Source of the DNA: Burkholderiaceae bacterium
Lineage (GTDB): Bacteria > Pseudomonadota > Gammaproteobacteria > Burkholderiales > Burkholderiaceae
Assembly: GCA_030151165.1 (NCBI GenBank)
Contig: JASLEM010000158.1
Span: forward strand, 1-18,177
Length of the DNA: 18,177 nt
Direction: 5' to 3'
Below, in pieces: positions 1 through 8,082 of the stretch; positions within the stretch are counted from its first letter, which is position 1, and each line of letters opens with the position of its first letter. The notes under the pieces are model-generated. The model was not told the origin of the DNA. It saw only the letters and a list, made by a program, of their open reading frames with translations, and ran no database searches. The position numbers and the translations under genes are program-made.

Positions 1-729
1 CATGTTGCCGGTGACCACGACGTCGAACTTCTTCGGCGCCTTCACGAGCTGCATCGCGGCGTTGTCGACGTACATGTGGTCGAGCTCGACGTCCGGGTAC
101 TGCGCGTGCACCTCGGTGACGACGTCCTTCCAGAACTGGAACGTCTCGAGCACGTTGGCCTTGTCGACGCTCGTCACGCGCCGGTTGCGCTTGCGCGCGG
201 CCTGGAACGCGACGTGCGCGATGCGCTCGATCTCCGGGCGGCTGTAGCGCATCGTGTCGAACGCTTCCTCGGCGCCGGGGAAGTGGCCGTCGACCGCGGT
301 GCGGCGGCCGCGCGGCTGGCCGAAGTAGATGTCGCCGGTGAGCTCGCGGATGATGAGGATGTCCAGCCCCGCGACCAGCTCCGGCTTCAGGCTCGACGCG
401 TGCGTGAGCTGCTCGTGGCAGATCGCCGGGCGCAGGTTGGCGAACAGGCCCAGGTGCTTGCGCAGCCCGAGGATCGCCTGCTCCGGGCGCAGCGGGCGGT
501 CGAGCTTGTCGTACTTCCAGTCGCCGACCGCGCCGAACAGGATCGCGTCGGCCGCCTTGGCGAGGCCCAGCGTCGACTCGGGCAGCGGATGGCCGTGGCT
601 CTCGTACGCGGCGCCGCCGACGTTCGCGGTCTCCATCTCGAAGCGCAGGTCGAGCGCCTTCAGGACCTTGACGGCTTCCGCGACGATCTCGGTGCCGATG
701 CCGTCGCCGGGGAGGATTGCAATCTTCAT
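1..729 (-). CDS. leuB: 3-isopropylmalate dehydrogenase (3' end missing at window edge)
   Basis: The gene reads from ATG at 729 to the left edge and gives the first 243 residues of a protein usually about 355 long. The family oxidises and decarboxylates 3-isopropylmalate to 2-oxoisocaproate with NAD+ in the cytoplasm, the third step of leucine synthesis. Visible motifs are the N-terminal PGDGIG (residues 7-12), [10 protein letters not shown] (128-137) with the catalytic Tyr135, SVDKANVL with catalytic Lys190, and [10 protein letters not shown] with metal-binding Asp222. The start lies 9 bases after the stop of the small membrane-protein gene, with GAAAG overlapping that stop as a possible ribosome site, so it is probably co-translated. 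It is the last visible gene of the leuC-leuD-X-leuB order. Identity is very secure; only the C-terminus is unseen. Confidence 0.97.
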   Translation of the reverse strand, partial: MKIAILPGDGIGTEIVAEAVKVLKALDLRFEMETANVGGAAYESHGHPLPESTLGLAKAADAILFGAVGDWKYDKLDRPLRPEQAILGLRKHLGLFANLRPAICHEQLTHASSLKPELVAGLDILIIRELTGDIYFGQPRGRRTAVDGHFPGAEEAFDTMRYSRPEIERIAHVAFQAARKRNRRVTSVDKANVLETFQFWKDVVTEVHAQYPDVELDHMYVDNAAMQLVKAPKKFDVVVTGNM

Positions 730-738
730 CTCACGCTT

Positions 739-1071
739 TCAATGCGGGGTTTCGTTGTGCGCGCCGGCGGGCCGGCCGTGCAGCCAGTCCGTCAGCGCGT
801 GTTCGCAGGTCTTCATCACGACGTACGCGGCCATCGCCAGGTAGCCGTCGAACAGCAGGCCGAGCAGCTGCACCGCGCCGCCGTCCATCAGCCCGCGCCA
901 GCCGTTCATGAGCAGGAAATCGGCGTTCGCGCTGAGCGTGTGCAGCAGGTTCAGCGTGCCGATGCCGAAGCAGAAGAACGCGATCCCGAGCACGACGAAC
1001 GTCGCCCACGCGCGCGCCAGCACGACGCGCCGGAAATGGCGACGCAGGTGCAGCGCGGGATGCAGGCGCAT
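739..1071 (-). CDS. Small two-helix membrane protein between leuD and leuB
   Basis: This predicted 110-residue protein has a basic N-terminus (MRLHPALHLRRHFRR), a hydrophobic segment at about residues 22-46, a polar stretch, a second hydrophobic segment at about 64-86 and a short hydrophilic tail with several His residues. That predicts an inner-membrane hairpin. No catalytic motif is visible and I do not recognise a named family. The reading frame remains open upstream into leuD, but the ATG at 1071, 13 bases after the leuD stop, is preferred because it avoids a 30-residue Arg-rich extension. It sits tightly inside the leucine operon (13 bases from leuD, 9 bases to leuB), so it should be co-transcribed. 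A role in leucine metabolism is not shown by the sequence; many Burkholderiales carry a small extra gene in this operon. Confidence 0.75.
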   Translation of the reverse strand: MRLHPALHLRRHFRRVVLARAWATFVVLGIAFFCFGIGTLNLLHTLSANADFLLMNGWRGLMDGGAVQLLGLLFDGYLAMAAYVVMKTCEHALTDWLHGRPAGAHNETPH

Positions 1072-1084
1072 GAAGGCGACGCCG

Positions 1085-1735
1085 TCAGCCGACCAGCCGG
1101 TTCGCCAGCCACGGCATCTTCGCGAGGCGCTCGGCCTCGAACGCGCGGATCTTGTCGGCATGGCGCAGCGTCAGGCCGATGTCGTCGAAGCCGTTGACGA
1201 GGCAGAACTTGCGGAACGGCTGCACGTCGAACGGGATCTCCGCGCCGTCCGGCTTGGCCACGACCTGGCGCGGCAGGTCGATCGTCAGCCGATAGCCGGG
1301 GAAGGCGGCGACCTCGTCGAACAGCTGCGACACCGCCGACTCCGGCAGCACGATCGGCAGCAGGCCGCTCTTGAAGCAGTTGGTGAAGAAGATGTCCGCG
1401 AAGCTCGGCGCGATGACCGCGCGGAAGCCGTACTGGTCGAGCGCCCACGGCGCGTGCTCGCGGCTCGAGCCGCAACCGAAGTTGCGCCGCGCGAGCAGCA
1501 CCGACGCGCCCTGGTAGCGCGGCTGGTTCAGCACGAAGTCGGGGTTCGGCCGGCGCTGCGCGGGATCCTGCCCGGGCTCGCCCGGGTCGAGGTAGCGCCA
1601 CGCGTCGAACAGGTTCGGCCCGAAGCCGGTGCGCAGGATCGACTTGAGGAACTGCTTCGGGATGATCGCGTCGGTGTCGACGTTCTCGCGGTCCATCGGG
1701 GCGACGAGGCCCGTGTGAAGGGTGAAGGCTTGCAT
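1085..1735 (-). CDS. leuD: 3-isopropylmalate dehydratase small subunit
   Basis: The 216-residue product is the swivelling small subunit that pairs with LeuC to isomerise 2-isopropylmalate to 3-isopropylmalate. It starts [10 protein letters not shown] and carries [14 protein letters not shown] at residues 18-31 and [15 protein letters not shown] at 85-99, both hallmarks of bacterial LeuD. Its length matches the family (about 200-216). The start at 1735 is the only one giving the conserved N-terminus. The upstream ribosome site is weak (CGAG about 7 bases from the ATG). It lies 45 bases after the leuC stop; that gap holds no further gene, whereas some relatives encode an entericidin-like peptide there. 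Confidence 0.97.
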   Translation of the reverse strand: MQAFTLHTGLVAPMDRENVDTDAIIPKQFLKSILRTGFGPNLFDAWRYLDPGEPGQDPAQRRPNPDFVLNQPRYQGASVLLARRNFGCGSSREHAPWALDQYGFRAVIAPSFADIFFTNCFKSGLLPIVLPESAVSQLFDEVAAFPGYRLTIDLPRQVVAKPDGAEIPFDVQPFRKFCLVNGFDDIGLTLRHADKIRAFEAERLAKMPWLANRLVG

Positions 1736-1780
1736 GGCGTGCTCGTGGTTCCAGCTTGGTCGCGGAAAGGGCCGAAGGCC

Positions 1781-3193
1781 TTACGAAAACTTGCGTGCGT
1801 CGACGAAATGGCCGTGCAGCGCGGCCGCCGCGGCCATCGCCGGGCTGACCAGGTGCGTGCGGCCGCCCGCGCCCTGCCGGCCTTCGAAGTTGCGGTTGCT
1901 GGTGGATGCGCAGCGCTCGCCCGGCTCGAGCCGGTCGGCGTTCATCGCGAGGCACATCGAGCAGCCCGGCTCGCGCCATTCGAAGCCGGCGCCGGTGAAG
2001 ATCTTGTCCAGACCTTCGCGCTCGGCCTGCTCCTTCACCAGCCCCGAGCCCGGCACGACCAGCGCCAGCCGGACGTTGCTCGCGATGCGCCCGCCCACCT
2101 TGCGCACGACCGCGGCGGCGTCGCGCAGGTCCTCGATGCGGCTGTTGGTGCACGAGCCGATGAAGACCTTGTCGATGCGGATGTCCGAGATCGCCTTGTT
2201 CGGCTCGAGCGCCATGTACGTCAGCGCGCGCTCCATCGCGCCGCGCTTGATCGCGTCCTTCTCGCGCTCGGGGTCGGGCACGCGATCCTCGATCGACAGC
2301 ACCATCTCGGGCGAGGTGCCCCAGGTGACCTGCGGGCGGATGGTCGCGGCGTCGATGTCGACGACCAGGTCGAAGTGCGCGCCCTCGTCCGAATGCAGCG
2401 TGCGCCAGTAGGCGACGGCCTGCTCCCATTCCACGCCGCGCGGCGAGTACGGGCGGCCGTTGACGTAGGCGAGCGTCGTGTCGTCGACGGCCACGAGCCC
2501 GGCGCGCGCGCCCGCCTCGATCGCCATGTTGCAGACCGTCATGCGGCCTTCCATCGACAGCGCGCGGATGGCCAAGCCGGCGAACTCGATCGTGTAGCCG
2601 GTCCCCCCTGCCGTACCGATGCGGCCGATGATCGCGAGCACGATGTCCTTCGCGCTGCAGCCGCGCGGCAGCGTGCCCTCCACGCGCACCAGCAGGTTCT
2701 TCGCCTTCTTCGCGAGCAGCGTCTGTGTCGCGAGCACGTGCTCGACCTCGCTCGTGCCGATCCCGTGCGCGAGCGCGCCGAAGGCGCCGTGCGTCGAGGT
2801 GTGGCTGTCGCCGCAGACGACCGTCATGCCCGGCAGCGTGGCGCCCTGCTCCGGCCCGATCACGTGCACGATGCCCTGGCGCTTGTCGTTCATCTTGAAC
2901 TGCGTGATGCCCAGGCGGTCGCAGTTGGCGTCGAGCGTGTCGACCTGCAGCTTCGAGGTCGGGTCGGCGATGCCGCCGCGGCGGTCGGTCGTCGGCACGT
3001 TGTGGTCGCTGACGGCGAGGTTGGCCGACAGCCGCCACACCTTGCGGCCGGCGATGTCGAGCCCCTCGATCGCCTGCGGGCTCGTGACCTCGTGCAGCAG
3101 GTGGCGGTCGATGTACAGCACCGACGTGCCGTCCTCCTCGGTGTGCAGGACGTGGTCGTCCCAGAGCTTGTCGTAGAGCGTGCGTGCGGTCAT
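1781..3193 (-). CDS. leuC: 3-isopropylmalate dehydratase large subunit
   Basis: The 470-residue protein is the aconitase-type large subunit that holds the [4Fe-4S] cluster for the dehydration/rehydration step of leucine synthesis. Visible signatures are [20 protein letters not shown] (residues 125-144) and the three cluster cysteines: Cys348 in FIGSCTNSR, then Cys411 and Cys414 in GCSMCLAMN. The length is typical (about 465-475). The ATG at 3193 overlaps the TGA of the LysR gene as ATGA, and AAAGG stands about 8 bases upstream, inside the end of the LysR gene. Translational coupling to the regulator is therefore likely. It is followed by leuD. Confidence 0.98.
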   Translation of the reverse strand: MTARTLYDKLWDDHVLHTEEDGTSVLYIDRHLLHEVTSPQAIEGLDIAGRKVWRLSANLAVSDHNVPTTDRRGGIADPTSKLQVDTLDANCDRLGITQFKMNDKRQGIVHVIGPEQGATLPGMTVVCGDSHTSTHGAFGALAHGIGTSEVEHVLATQTLLAKKAKNLLVRVEGTLPRGCSAKDIVLAIIGRIGTAGGTGYTIEFAGLAIRALSMEGRMTVCNMAIEAGARAGLVAVDDTTLAYVNGRPYSPRGVEWEQAVAYWRTLHSDEGAHFDLVVDIDAATIRPQVTWGTSPEMVLSIEDRVPDPEREKDAIKRGAMERALTYMALEPNKAISDIRIDKVFIGSCTNSRIEDLRDAAAVVRKVGGRIASNVRLALVVPGSGLVKEQAEREGLDKIFTGAGFEWREPGCSMCLAMNADRLEPGERCASTSNRNFEGRQGAGGRTHLVSPAMAAAAALHGHFVDARKFS

Positions 3194-4179
3194 GGCAGAA
3201 CCTTTTCGATGGCGATGCGGCCCGCGTCGGCGCCGTTGAAGCGCGCGGCGACGGGCGATGTCGCGGCGGCGGCAGGCCGCGGATCCTCGATGCGGGAAGG
3301 CGGGCACAACGCGTCGACGAAGCGTTGCACCGCGGCGGGCAGCGAATCGCTGACCCGGGTGGCGAGCAGGTAGTCGCGCCGCGCCCACGGCTCCTCGAGC
3401 TGCAGCACCTTGACGGCGAACAGCTTGCTGAAGCGGGCGGCGCTGGTGGCGGGCAGCACGGCGACGCCGAGCCCGGCCTCGACCAGCTGCGCGATCGCGT
3501 CGAAGCCGCGCACCTGCAGCCGCGCGTTGAGCGTGCGGCCGCGTTCGAGCGCGGACTTGAGCATGGTCTCGTGCGCGGCCGCGCCGACGTGCAGGCCGAC
3601 GATGTCGAAGTCGAGCAGCGCGTCGAACGGGACGCTGTCGCGCCGCGCGAGCACATGGTCGGCCGGCACGACGACGGCCAGCGTGCCGCTCTGGTAGTGG
3701 CGCGTGGTCAGGCGCGCGTCGGTGCCGGGCGCGACGAAGATGCCGACGTCGGCGCGCCCTTCGGCGACGGCCTGCTGGACGTCGGCGCTGGTCTGGTCCT
3801 CGAGGCTCACGCGGATGCCCGGGTGCGCACGCGCGAAGGCGGCGAGGTCGGCCGGCAGGCATTCGGAAATCGCGCCCGCGTTGGCGACCACCCGCAGGTG
3901 GCCCTTGATGCCGCGCGAGAACTCGACGACCTCGCTCTCGAGCGCATGCAGCGACGCGTTCAGCGTGCGGATGTGGCGCACGAGCGCGCGGCCGGCCTCG
4001 GTCAGGTCGACGCCGCGCGCGCGGCGGTCGAACAGCCCGACGCCCAGGCGGGCCTCGAGGTCGGACAGCCGCTTGCTGGCCGCGGCCAGCGCGAGGTGCT
4101 CGCGTTCGGCGCCGCGGGTGATGCTGCGGGTCTCGGCGATGGCGAGGACGAGGTTGAGCGTGACGAGGTCGAAGCGCAT
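3190..4179 (-). CDS. LysR-type transcriptional regulator heading the leu operon
   Basis: The 329-residue protein has the LysR layout: an N-terminal winged helix-turn-helix at about residues 1-60 ([20 protein letters not shown], then [12 protein letters not shown]), a linker helix, and a periplasmic-binding-like effector domain from about 90 to 290 ([14 protein letters not shown] and [15 protein letters not shown] visible). The last 35 or so residues form an Ala/Pro-rich tail beyond the usual LysR end. It is the first gene of the unit; its TGA overlaps the leuC ATG by 4 bases. That context suggests control of leucine genes, but the ligand is unknown, and LysR genes upstream of leuC in Burkholderiales are generally uncharacterised. 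No good ribosome site precedes the ATG at 4179; a candidate promoter and LysR-type box lie about 220-270 bases upstream. Confidence 0.92.
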   Translation of the reverse strand: MRFDLVTLNLVLAIAETRSITRGAEREHLALAAASKRLSDLEARLGVGLFDRRARGVDLTEAGRALVRHIRTLNASLHALESEVVEFSRGIKGHLRVVANAGAISECLPADLAAFARAHPGIRVSLEDQTSADVQQAVAEGRADVGIFVAPGTDARLTTRHYQSGTLAVVVPADHVLARRDSVPFDALLDFDIVGLHVGAAAHETMLKSALERGRTLNARLQVRGFDAIAQLVEAGLGVAVLPATSAARFSKLFAVKVLQLEEPWARRDYLLATRVSDSLPAAVQRFVDALCPPSRIEDPRPAAAATSPVAARFNGADAGRIAIEKVLP

Positions 4180-4396
4180 GGGAACCGGTGTGATGAGCGT
4201 GCGTGGAGGAACGGCGCTCGAGCGACTGCTGTGCTGGAATCGGAAGGCGGCTCGACACGCGCGCGGGCCTCACACCGGTAAACGTGGGCCCTCGTGCGGT
4301 TCGGGAAGCGCCGGATGGGTACTCCGATCGCCGAGCCGCTGACCCCGATGATGCGCGAAGGCTCGTCGAAGCGCGCTCGGCTGTGAACAATCGATC

Positions 4397-4413
4397 CTTC
4401 GCCGAAAACGAAG
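4397..4413 (-). promoter_or_regulatory. Candidate LysR-type binding box (dyad with T-N11-A)
   Basis: CTTCG and CGAAG form a perfect 5-base dyad separated by 7 bases. A T at 4399 and an A at 4411 fit the T-N11-A pattern of LysR-family operators. It falls about where transcription would start from the promoter predicted at 4418-4447, a position suited to autorepression. The pattern is short and could occur by chance. Confidence 0.3.
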
Positions 4414-4417
4414 CTTG

Positions 4418-4447
4418 ATGATAGCCCGCGAGTCGCGGCGCTCGCAA
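4418..4447 (-). promoter_or_regulatory. Candidate sigma-70 promoter for the LysR-leu operon
   Basis: On the minus strand TTGCGA (4447-4442) and TATCAT (4423-4418) are separated by 18 bases and match the consensus hexamers at 4 of 6 and 5 of 6 positions. The spacer contains a perfect 13-base palindrome, CCGCGA-G-TCGCGG (4426-4438), a possible operator. The promoter would give a leader of about 230 bases before the LysR ATG. I found no obvious leucine-rich leader peptide in it. In the 401 bases between the LysR start and the desaturase stop I see only this promoter, the dyad beside it and the terminator at 4518-4548. Confidence 0.45.
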
Positions 4448-4517
4448 ACGCTTTCGGCAAGACCCCGCGTCGCGCTGCGGCGACGACCCCGTCCGGGGCG
4501 ACGCGATGGCGCGCCGG

Positions 4518-4548
4518 AAAAGCAAAAAGCCCGCGACTGCGGGCTTTT
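4518..4548 (-). terminator. Intrinsic terminator of the desaturase gene
   Basis: A perfect 10-base stem (AAAAGCCCGC, 4525-4534, with GCGGGCTTTT, 4539-4548) closes a 4-base loop. On the minus strand it is followed by the T-rich run TTTTTGCTTTT. It begins 32 bases after the desaturase stop codon, as expected for a rho-independent terminator. In the plus direction the stem is followed only by CGGGG after its four T's, so it probably works mainly on the minus strand. Confidence 0.88.
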
Positions 4549-4580
4549 CGGGGATGACGCGGCGAACCGCGTTCGACGGA

Positions 4581-5792
4581 TCAGGCGCGGGCGGCGCGCA
4601 GCTTCAGCGAGAACTCGCGCAGCGCTTCGATGCCCGATTCCTCGGCCTGCTTGCACCAGGCCTGCAGGTCGGTGACGGCCTGCTCGGCCGACACGTTCGT
4701 GCGGGTCCACAGCTGGCGCAGCTCTTCGCGCATCGTGACCAGCTTGTTCAGCGCCGGCGAGCCGGCGGCCGTCGCGGCGACCTGCGCCTGCAGGTGGCCC
4801 GGGATCTTTTCCACGTCGCGGTGCAGCCAGCGGCGGGCGACGCGCATGTTCTTCAGGTCGGCGCCCTGGGCGCGCAGGCTGGAGAGCTCGGTCGCGCAGG
4901 CACGGCGCATCTCGCGGGCGTACTTGGCCATCACTTCGTAGCGGTTGGCGATGACGGCTTCCAGGGTCTCGTTGTCGGCCACCGGGCGCACGTTGCCCAT
5001 GCGCAGCTGCGGCGGCGTCTTGCGGACCTTGGCCATGCCCAGCATCTCCAGCGCGCGGATATAGCCCCAGGCGATGTCGAACTCGTACGGCTTGACCGAC
5101 AGCTTGGCCGACGTCGGGTACGTGTGGTGGTTGTTGTGCAATTCCTCGCCGCCGATGATGATGCCCCACGGCATGATGTTGCGCGACGCGTCGGTGGCTT
5201 CGAAGTTGCGGTAGCCCCAGTAGTGGCCGATGCCGTTGATGATGCCGGCGGCGGTGATCGGGATCCACAGCATCTGCACGGCCCACACGGTCATGCCGAT
5301 GATGCCGAACAGCGACAGGTTGATGATCATCATGATCGCCACGCCCTGCCACTGGAAGCGGCTGTAGACGTTGCGCTCGACCCAGTCGTCCGGCGTGTTG
5401 TGGCCGAACTTGGAGATCGTCTCCATGTTCTTCGACTCGGCGCGGTACATCTCGCTGCCGGTCAGCAGCACGTTCTTGATGCCGCGGGTGACGGGGCTGT
5501 GCGGGTCGTCAACCGTCTCGCACTTGGCGTGGTGCTTGCGGTGGATGGCGACCCATTCCTTGGTCACCATGCCCGTGGTCAGCCACAGCCAGGCGCGGAA
5601 GAAGTGCGAGGGGATCGGGCCCAGGTCCAGCGATCGATGCGCCTGCGCCCGGTGCAGGAAGATCGTGACGGCGGCGATCGTGACGTGCGTCACGGCCAGC
5701 GTGTAGAGGACGAGCTCCCACCACGTGGCGTTGGCCACGCCGTGCGAGAAGAAGTCCACGAACATGTCGAAAAAGGACTGGATGGCGATCAT
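4581..5792 (-). CDS. Membrane fatty-acid desaturase (delta-9 type)
   Basis: The 403-residue protein introduces a double bond into saturated acyl chains using a di-iron centre. The three histidine boxes are complete: HRAQAH at residues 47-52, HRKHH at 84-88 and HNNHH at 219-223, with a further conserved His190 in [12 protein letters not shown]. Hydrophobic segments at about 25-46, 64-76 and 150-187 match the four-helix membrane fold. The spacing of the boxes fits the acyl-CoA/acyl-lipid delta-9 family (SCD/DesC-like). From about residue 280 the protein continues as a charged, probably helical cytoplasmic tail of some 120 residues that has no box and may be a lineage-specific extension. The ATG at 5792 follows CAGGG by a few bases. 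The gene appears monocistronic, with its own candidate promoter and terminator. Confidence 0.93.
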   Translation of the reverse strand: MIAIQSFFDMFVDFFSHGVANATWWELVLYTLAVTHVTIAAVTIFLHRAQAHRSLDLGPIPSHFFRAWLWLTTGMVTKEWVAIHRKHHAKCETVDDPHSPVTRGIKNVLLTGSEMYRAESKNMETISKFGHNTPDDWVERNVYSRFQWQGVAIMMIINLSLFGIIGMTVWAVQMLWIPITAAGIINGIGHYWGYRNFEATDASRNIMPWGIIIGGEELHNNHHTYPTSAKLSVKPYEFDIAWGYIRALEMLGMAKVRKTPPQLRMGNVRPVADNETLEAVIANRYEVMAKYAREMRRACATELSSLRAQGADLKNMRVARRWLHRDVEKIPGHLQAQVAATAAGSPALNKLVTMREELRQLWTRTNVSAEQAVTDLQAWCKQAEESGIEALREFSLKLRAARA

Positions 5793-5833
5793 TACCCTGC
5801 CTGTGATGCCCCCAACGAGGGGCGAGTGACGCG

Positions 5834-5862
5834 ATTGTAGGTGTCCGCTGACAGCAGCGGAA
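5834..5862 (-). promoter_or_regulatory. Candidate promoter of the desaturase with an operator-like inverted repeat
   Basis: On the minus strand a good -10 (TACAAT, 5839-5834) stands 42 bases before the desaturase ATG, with a weak -35 (TTCCGC) 17 bases upstream. A perfect inverted repeat, CCGCTG-ACAG-CAGCGG (5845-5860), covers the spacer and runs into the -35. A second dyad, CAAAC-CGGT-GTTTG (5888-5901), lies further upstream. Desaturase genes are often controlled by TetR-type lipid-sensing regulators that bind such dyads; which protein binds here is unknown. Confidence 0.4.
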
Positions 5863-5939
5863 CCTGAATTGCGCCGTTCTCCGGGGTCAAACCGGTGTTT
5901 GGCGCCTCTGTTCGAGAGATCCCCACACGAAAAGTTCTG

Positions 5940-5959
5940 CTCGACAGCGCGCTGTCGAG
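5940..5959. repeat. Perfect 20-base palindrome between the desaturase and RNA methyltransferase genes
   Basis: CTCGACAG, CGCG and CTGTCGAG form an uninterrupted palindrome. As RNA it could fold as an 8-base stem with a CGCG loop. It lies 41 bases beyond the methyltransferase stop, and on the minus strand is followed by CAGAACTTTTCG, which is only moderately T-rich. It may be a weak terminator of that gene, or a protein-binding site upstream of the desaturase. Confidence 0.55.
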
Positions 5960-5999
5960 AAGTTTCTGTGCAGCTTTTTCGAATGGTCGAGTTTTATAG

Positions 6000-7259
6000 T
6001 CAGGCTTTTTGCCAGGCGGCGGCGAAGAAGCCGTCCGTGCCGTGCTGGTGCGGCCAGCTGCGGAAATAGCCGTTCGCGTTCAGCTCGTCGGCACGCTCGA
6101 CGCCCGACGCCTTCAGCAGCTCTCCGGCGTCCAGCATCTTGAACTCAGGGTGCGCCGCCGAGAACGCCTCGGCGATGCCCTCGTCCTCGCGGCGCAGCGG
6201 GCTGCAGGTCGCGTAGACCAGGCGGCCGCCCGACTTCACGAGGCGGCACGCGCTGTCGAGGATCTTCGTCTGCAGTTCGACCATCTCGTCGATGCTCTTC
6301 GACGACAGGCGCCACTTCAGGTCGGGGTTGCGGCGAAGCGTCCCGAGGCCCGAGCACGGCGCGTCGACCAGCACGCGGTCGATCTTGCCGCTGAGGCGCT
6401 TGACACGGTCGTCGCGCTCGTTGGTCAGCTGGGCGGGGTGCACGTTCGACAGCCCGCTGCGCGCGAGGCGCGGCTTGAGCTTGTCGAGGCGGTGGCCGTT
6501 GACGTCGAACGCGTAGAGGCGGCCGGTCGAGCGCATCGCCGCGCCGAGCGCCAGCGTCTTGCCGCCGGCGCCGGCGCAGAAGTCGACGACCATCTCGCCG
6601 CGCTTCGGCCCGAGCAGCGCCGCCAGCAGCTGGCTGCCCTCGTCCTGAACCTCGACGTCGCCGCGCAGGAAGACGTCGGTCTTCTGCAGCGCCGGCTTGC
6701 CGTCGACGCGCAGGCCCCACGGCGAATACGGCGTGGCGTACGACTCGATGCCCGCGTCGCGCAGCTGCGCCTGGGTCTTGTCGCGGTTGGACTTGAGCAT
6801 GTTGACGCGCAGGTCGAGCGGCGCGCTGGCCGACATCGCGGTCACGAACTCCCAGAAGCCGTCCTCGCCGAGCTCGGCCTTGATCGCGCCGGCGAGCCAG
6901 TCGGGCAGGTTGTGGCGCAGCTTCTCGGAGAACGTGTTGCGGTCGATCGACTTGATGTTGTTCAGCCAGGTCTGCTCGTGCGGGCCCATGCCGCCGCGGA
7001 TCAGCGTCTCGCCGCCCTGCCACGCGAGGATCGCGAGGCGGCGCTCGAGCGCGCCGTGGCCGCTCTGGGCCAGGTGCTGGAAGAGCAGGCGCTGGCGCAG
7101 CACGGCGTAGGCGGTCTCGGCGAGCGCGTTGCGTTCGCGCGGACCGAGCTCGCGGTGCTTGCGGAAGAAGTTGGAGACGATGACATCCGCGGGCATGTCG
7201 AGCTTGCCGACCTCGCGCAGGAGTTCGGTGGCGATGTCGAGGAGAGCGGCGGGATGCAT
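6000..7259 (-). CDS. RsmB/NOP-family SAM-dependent RNA (cytosine-5) methyltransferase
   Basis: The 419-residue protein has the class I methyltransferase core of RNA m5C enzymes: SAM motif I VDFCAGAGGKT (residues 225-235), acidic motif II YAFDVN (249-254), motif IV VLVDAPCSGLGTLRRNPDLK (297-316) and motif VI YATCSPLRREDEG (349-361). Both functional cysteines, Cys302 and catalytic Cys352, are present, as is the C-terminal DGFFAAAW. The first 130 or so residues are helical but show no clear NusB-like domain, and the gene is next to purN rather than def/fmt. It may therefore be a paralogue of the 16S rRNA C967 enzyme rather than RsmB itself, so no symbol is given. Start at 7259; the ribosome site is weak. 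It follows purN by 115 bases on the same strand. Confidence 0.9.
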   Translation of the reverse strand: MHPAALLDIATELLREVGKLDMPADVIVSNFFRKHRELGPRERNALAETAYAVLRQRLLFQHLAQSGHGALERRLAILAWQGGETLIRGGMGPHEQTWLNNIKSIDRNTFSEKLRHNLPDWLAGAIKAELGEDGFWEFVTAMSASAPLDLRVNMLKSNRDKTQAQLRDAGIESYATPYSPWGLRVDGKPALQKTDVFLRGDVEVQDEGSQLLAALLGPKRGEMVVDFCAGAGGKTLALGAAMRSTGRLYAFDVNGHRLDKLKPRLARSGLSNVHPAQLTNERDDRVKRLSGKIDRVLVDAPCSGLGTLRRNPDLKWRLSSKSIDEMVELQTKILDSACRLVKSGGRLVYATCSPLRREDEGIAEAFSAAHPEFKMLDAGELLKASGVERADELNANGYFRSWPHQHGTDGFFAAAWQKA

Positions 7260-7374
7260 GGCAGGAGTCTTTCGCGGTTATCGCTGAAATGAAGCCCGAA
7301 CGGCGCCGGATGCGCCGCAGGAGCGGGGAAAATACTGTCGTCTTGCGCGGTCGCTCGTGCGCCCGCGCGGGGAA

Positions 7375-8016
7375 TCAGGCCGCGGCGTCCGCCAGCCAGC
7401 CTTGCGGCTCGCGACCGAGGTGTGTCACCCGGCCGTCCTTCAGTTCCAGCTCGCCCTTGACGAACCAGCCCACCGCGCGCGGGTAGAGCACGTGCTCGGC
7501 CGCCAGCACGCGCCGGGCGAGCGCCGCCTCGTCGTCGCCGGCCAGCACCGGCACCACCGCCTGCGCGACGATCGGCCCGTGATCCAGCTCGGCGCTCACG
7601 AAGTGCACCGTGGCGCCGGCCACCTTGCACCCCGCCTCGATCGCGCGGCGGTGCGTGTTCAAACCCGTGAACGACGGCAGCAGCGACGGATGGATGTTGA
7701 GCATCCGGCCCTCGTAGCGCGCCACGAACCCGGGCGTCAGGATCCGCATGAAGCCCGCCAGCACGACCAGGTCGGGCGCGTGGCGGTCGACCGTCTCGGC
7801 GAGCGCCGCGTCGAAGGTGGCGCGGTCGGCGAAGGCCTTGTGGTCGAGCACGTCGGTCGCGATGCCGTGGGCCTGGGCGGACACGAGCCCCTTGGCGTCG
7901 GCGCGGTTGCTGATCACCGCGACCACGCGGCCGGGCCAGTCCTGCGCCTCGGACGCGCGCACGATCGCGTCAAGGTTCGAGCCCTGACCCGAGATCAGGA
8001 CCGCTATTCTTTTCAT
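7375..8016 (-). CDS. purN: Phosphoribosylglycinamide formyltransferase (GART)
   Basis: The 213-residue product transfers the formyl group of 10-formyltetrahydrofolate to glycinamide ribonucleotide, the third step of purine synthesis. It starts MKRIAVLISGQGSNLDAI, containing the phosphate-binding GxGSNL (residues 10-15). The catalytic set is Asn107 and His109 in MLNIHPSLLPSFTGLNTH, and Asp145 in SAELDHGPIVAQ. Length agrees with E. coli PurN (212). The frame is open upstream, but the ATG at 8016 gives the conserved N-terminus. A -10-like TACAAT sits only 8 bases before that ATG and no ribosome site is visible, so the transcript may be leaderless or nearly so. It is divergent from trpS. Confidence 0.96.
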   Translation of the reverse strand: MKRIAVLISGQGSNLDAIVRASEAQDWPGRVVAVISNRADAKGLVSAQAHGIATDVLDHKAFADRATFDAALAETVDRHAPDLVVLAGFMRILTPGFVARYEGRMLNIHPSLLPSFTGLNTHRRAIEAGCKVAGATVHFVSAELDHGPIVAQAVVPVLAGDDEAALARRVLAAEHVLYPRAVGWFVKGELELKDGRVTHLGREPQGWLADAAA

Positions 8017-8024
8017 GGGCCGCC

Positions 8025-8030
8025 ATTGTA
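8025..8030 (-). promoter_or_regulatory. Putative -10 element of purN
   Basis: TACAAT on the minus strand ends 8 bases before the purN ATG. No convincing -35 hexamer is seen at 16-18 bases. If used, transcription would begin within a base or two of the start codon. Confidence 0.35.
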
Positions 8031-8076
8031 AGGGAGAACCCGGCATTTGGCCCGGCAAGGCCTGGGCGCGCCTCAC

Positions 8077-8082
8077 TACAAT
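8077..8082 (+). promoter_or_regulatory. Putative -10 element of trpS
   Basis: TACAAT on the plus strand lies 54 bases before the trpS ATG, in the context CACTACAATCGCC. The -35 region is poor (TTGGCC is too far upstream, with 24 bases between). The predicted leader would be about 45-50 bases. Confidence 0.4.

Noticed and set aside
1736..1780. Entericidin-like peptide gene between leuC and leuD, as in some relatives
   Set aside because: The gap is only 45 bases and holds no start, lipobox or open frame of sufficient length.
908..3656. Very long open frames on both strands across the leu genes (up to 901 codons)
   Set aside because: They are out of frame with leuD, leuC and LysR, which have full family motifs. 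High GC with few stop codons produces such shadows, and their translations are Arg/Ala-rich without motifs.
4002..4460. 152-codon minus-strand frame overlapping the LysR start and the intergenic region
   Set aside because: It is Ser/Arg/Ala-rich, lies in a different frame from LysR, lacks a ribosome site and covers the predicted promoter.
6009..7292. 427-codon plus-strand frame opposite the RNA methyltransferase
   Set aside because: It is antisense to a gene with all catalytic motifs; the translation is a low-complexity Arg/Ala/Val/Leu mixture typical of shadow frames.
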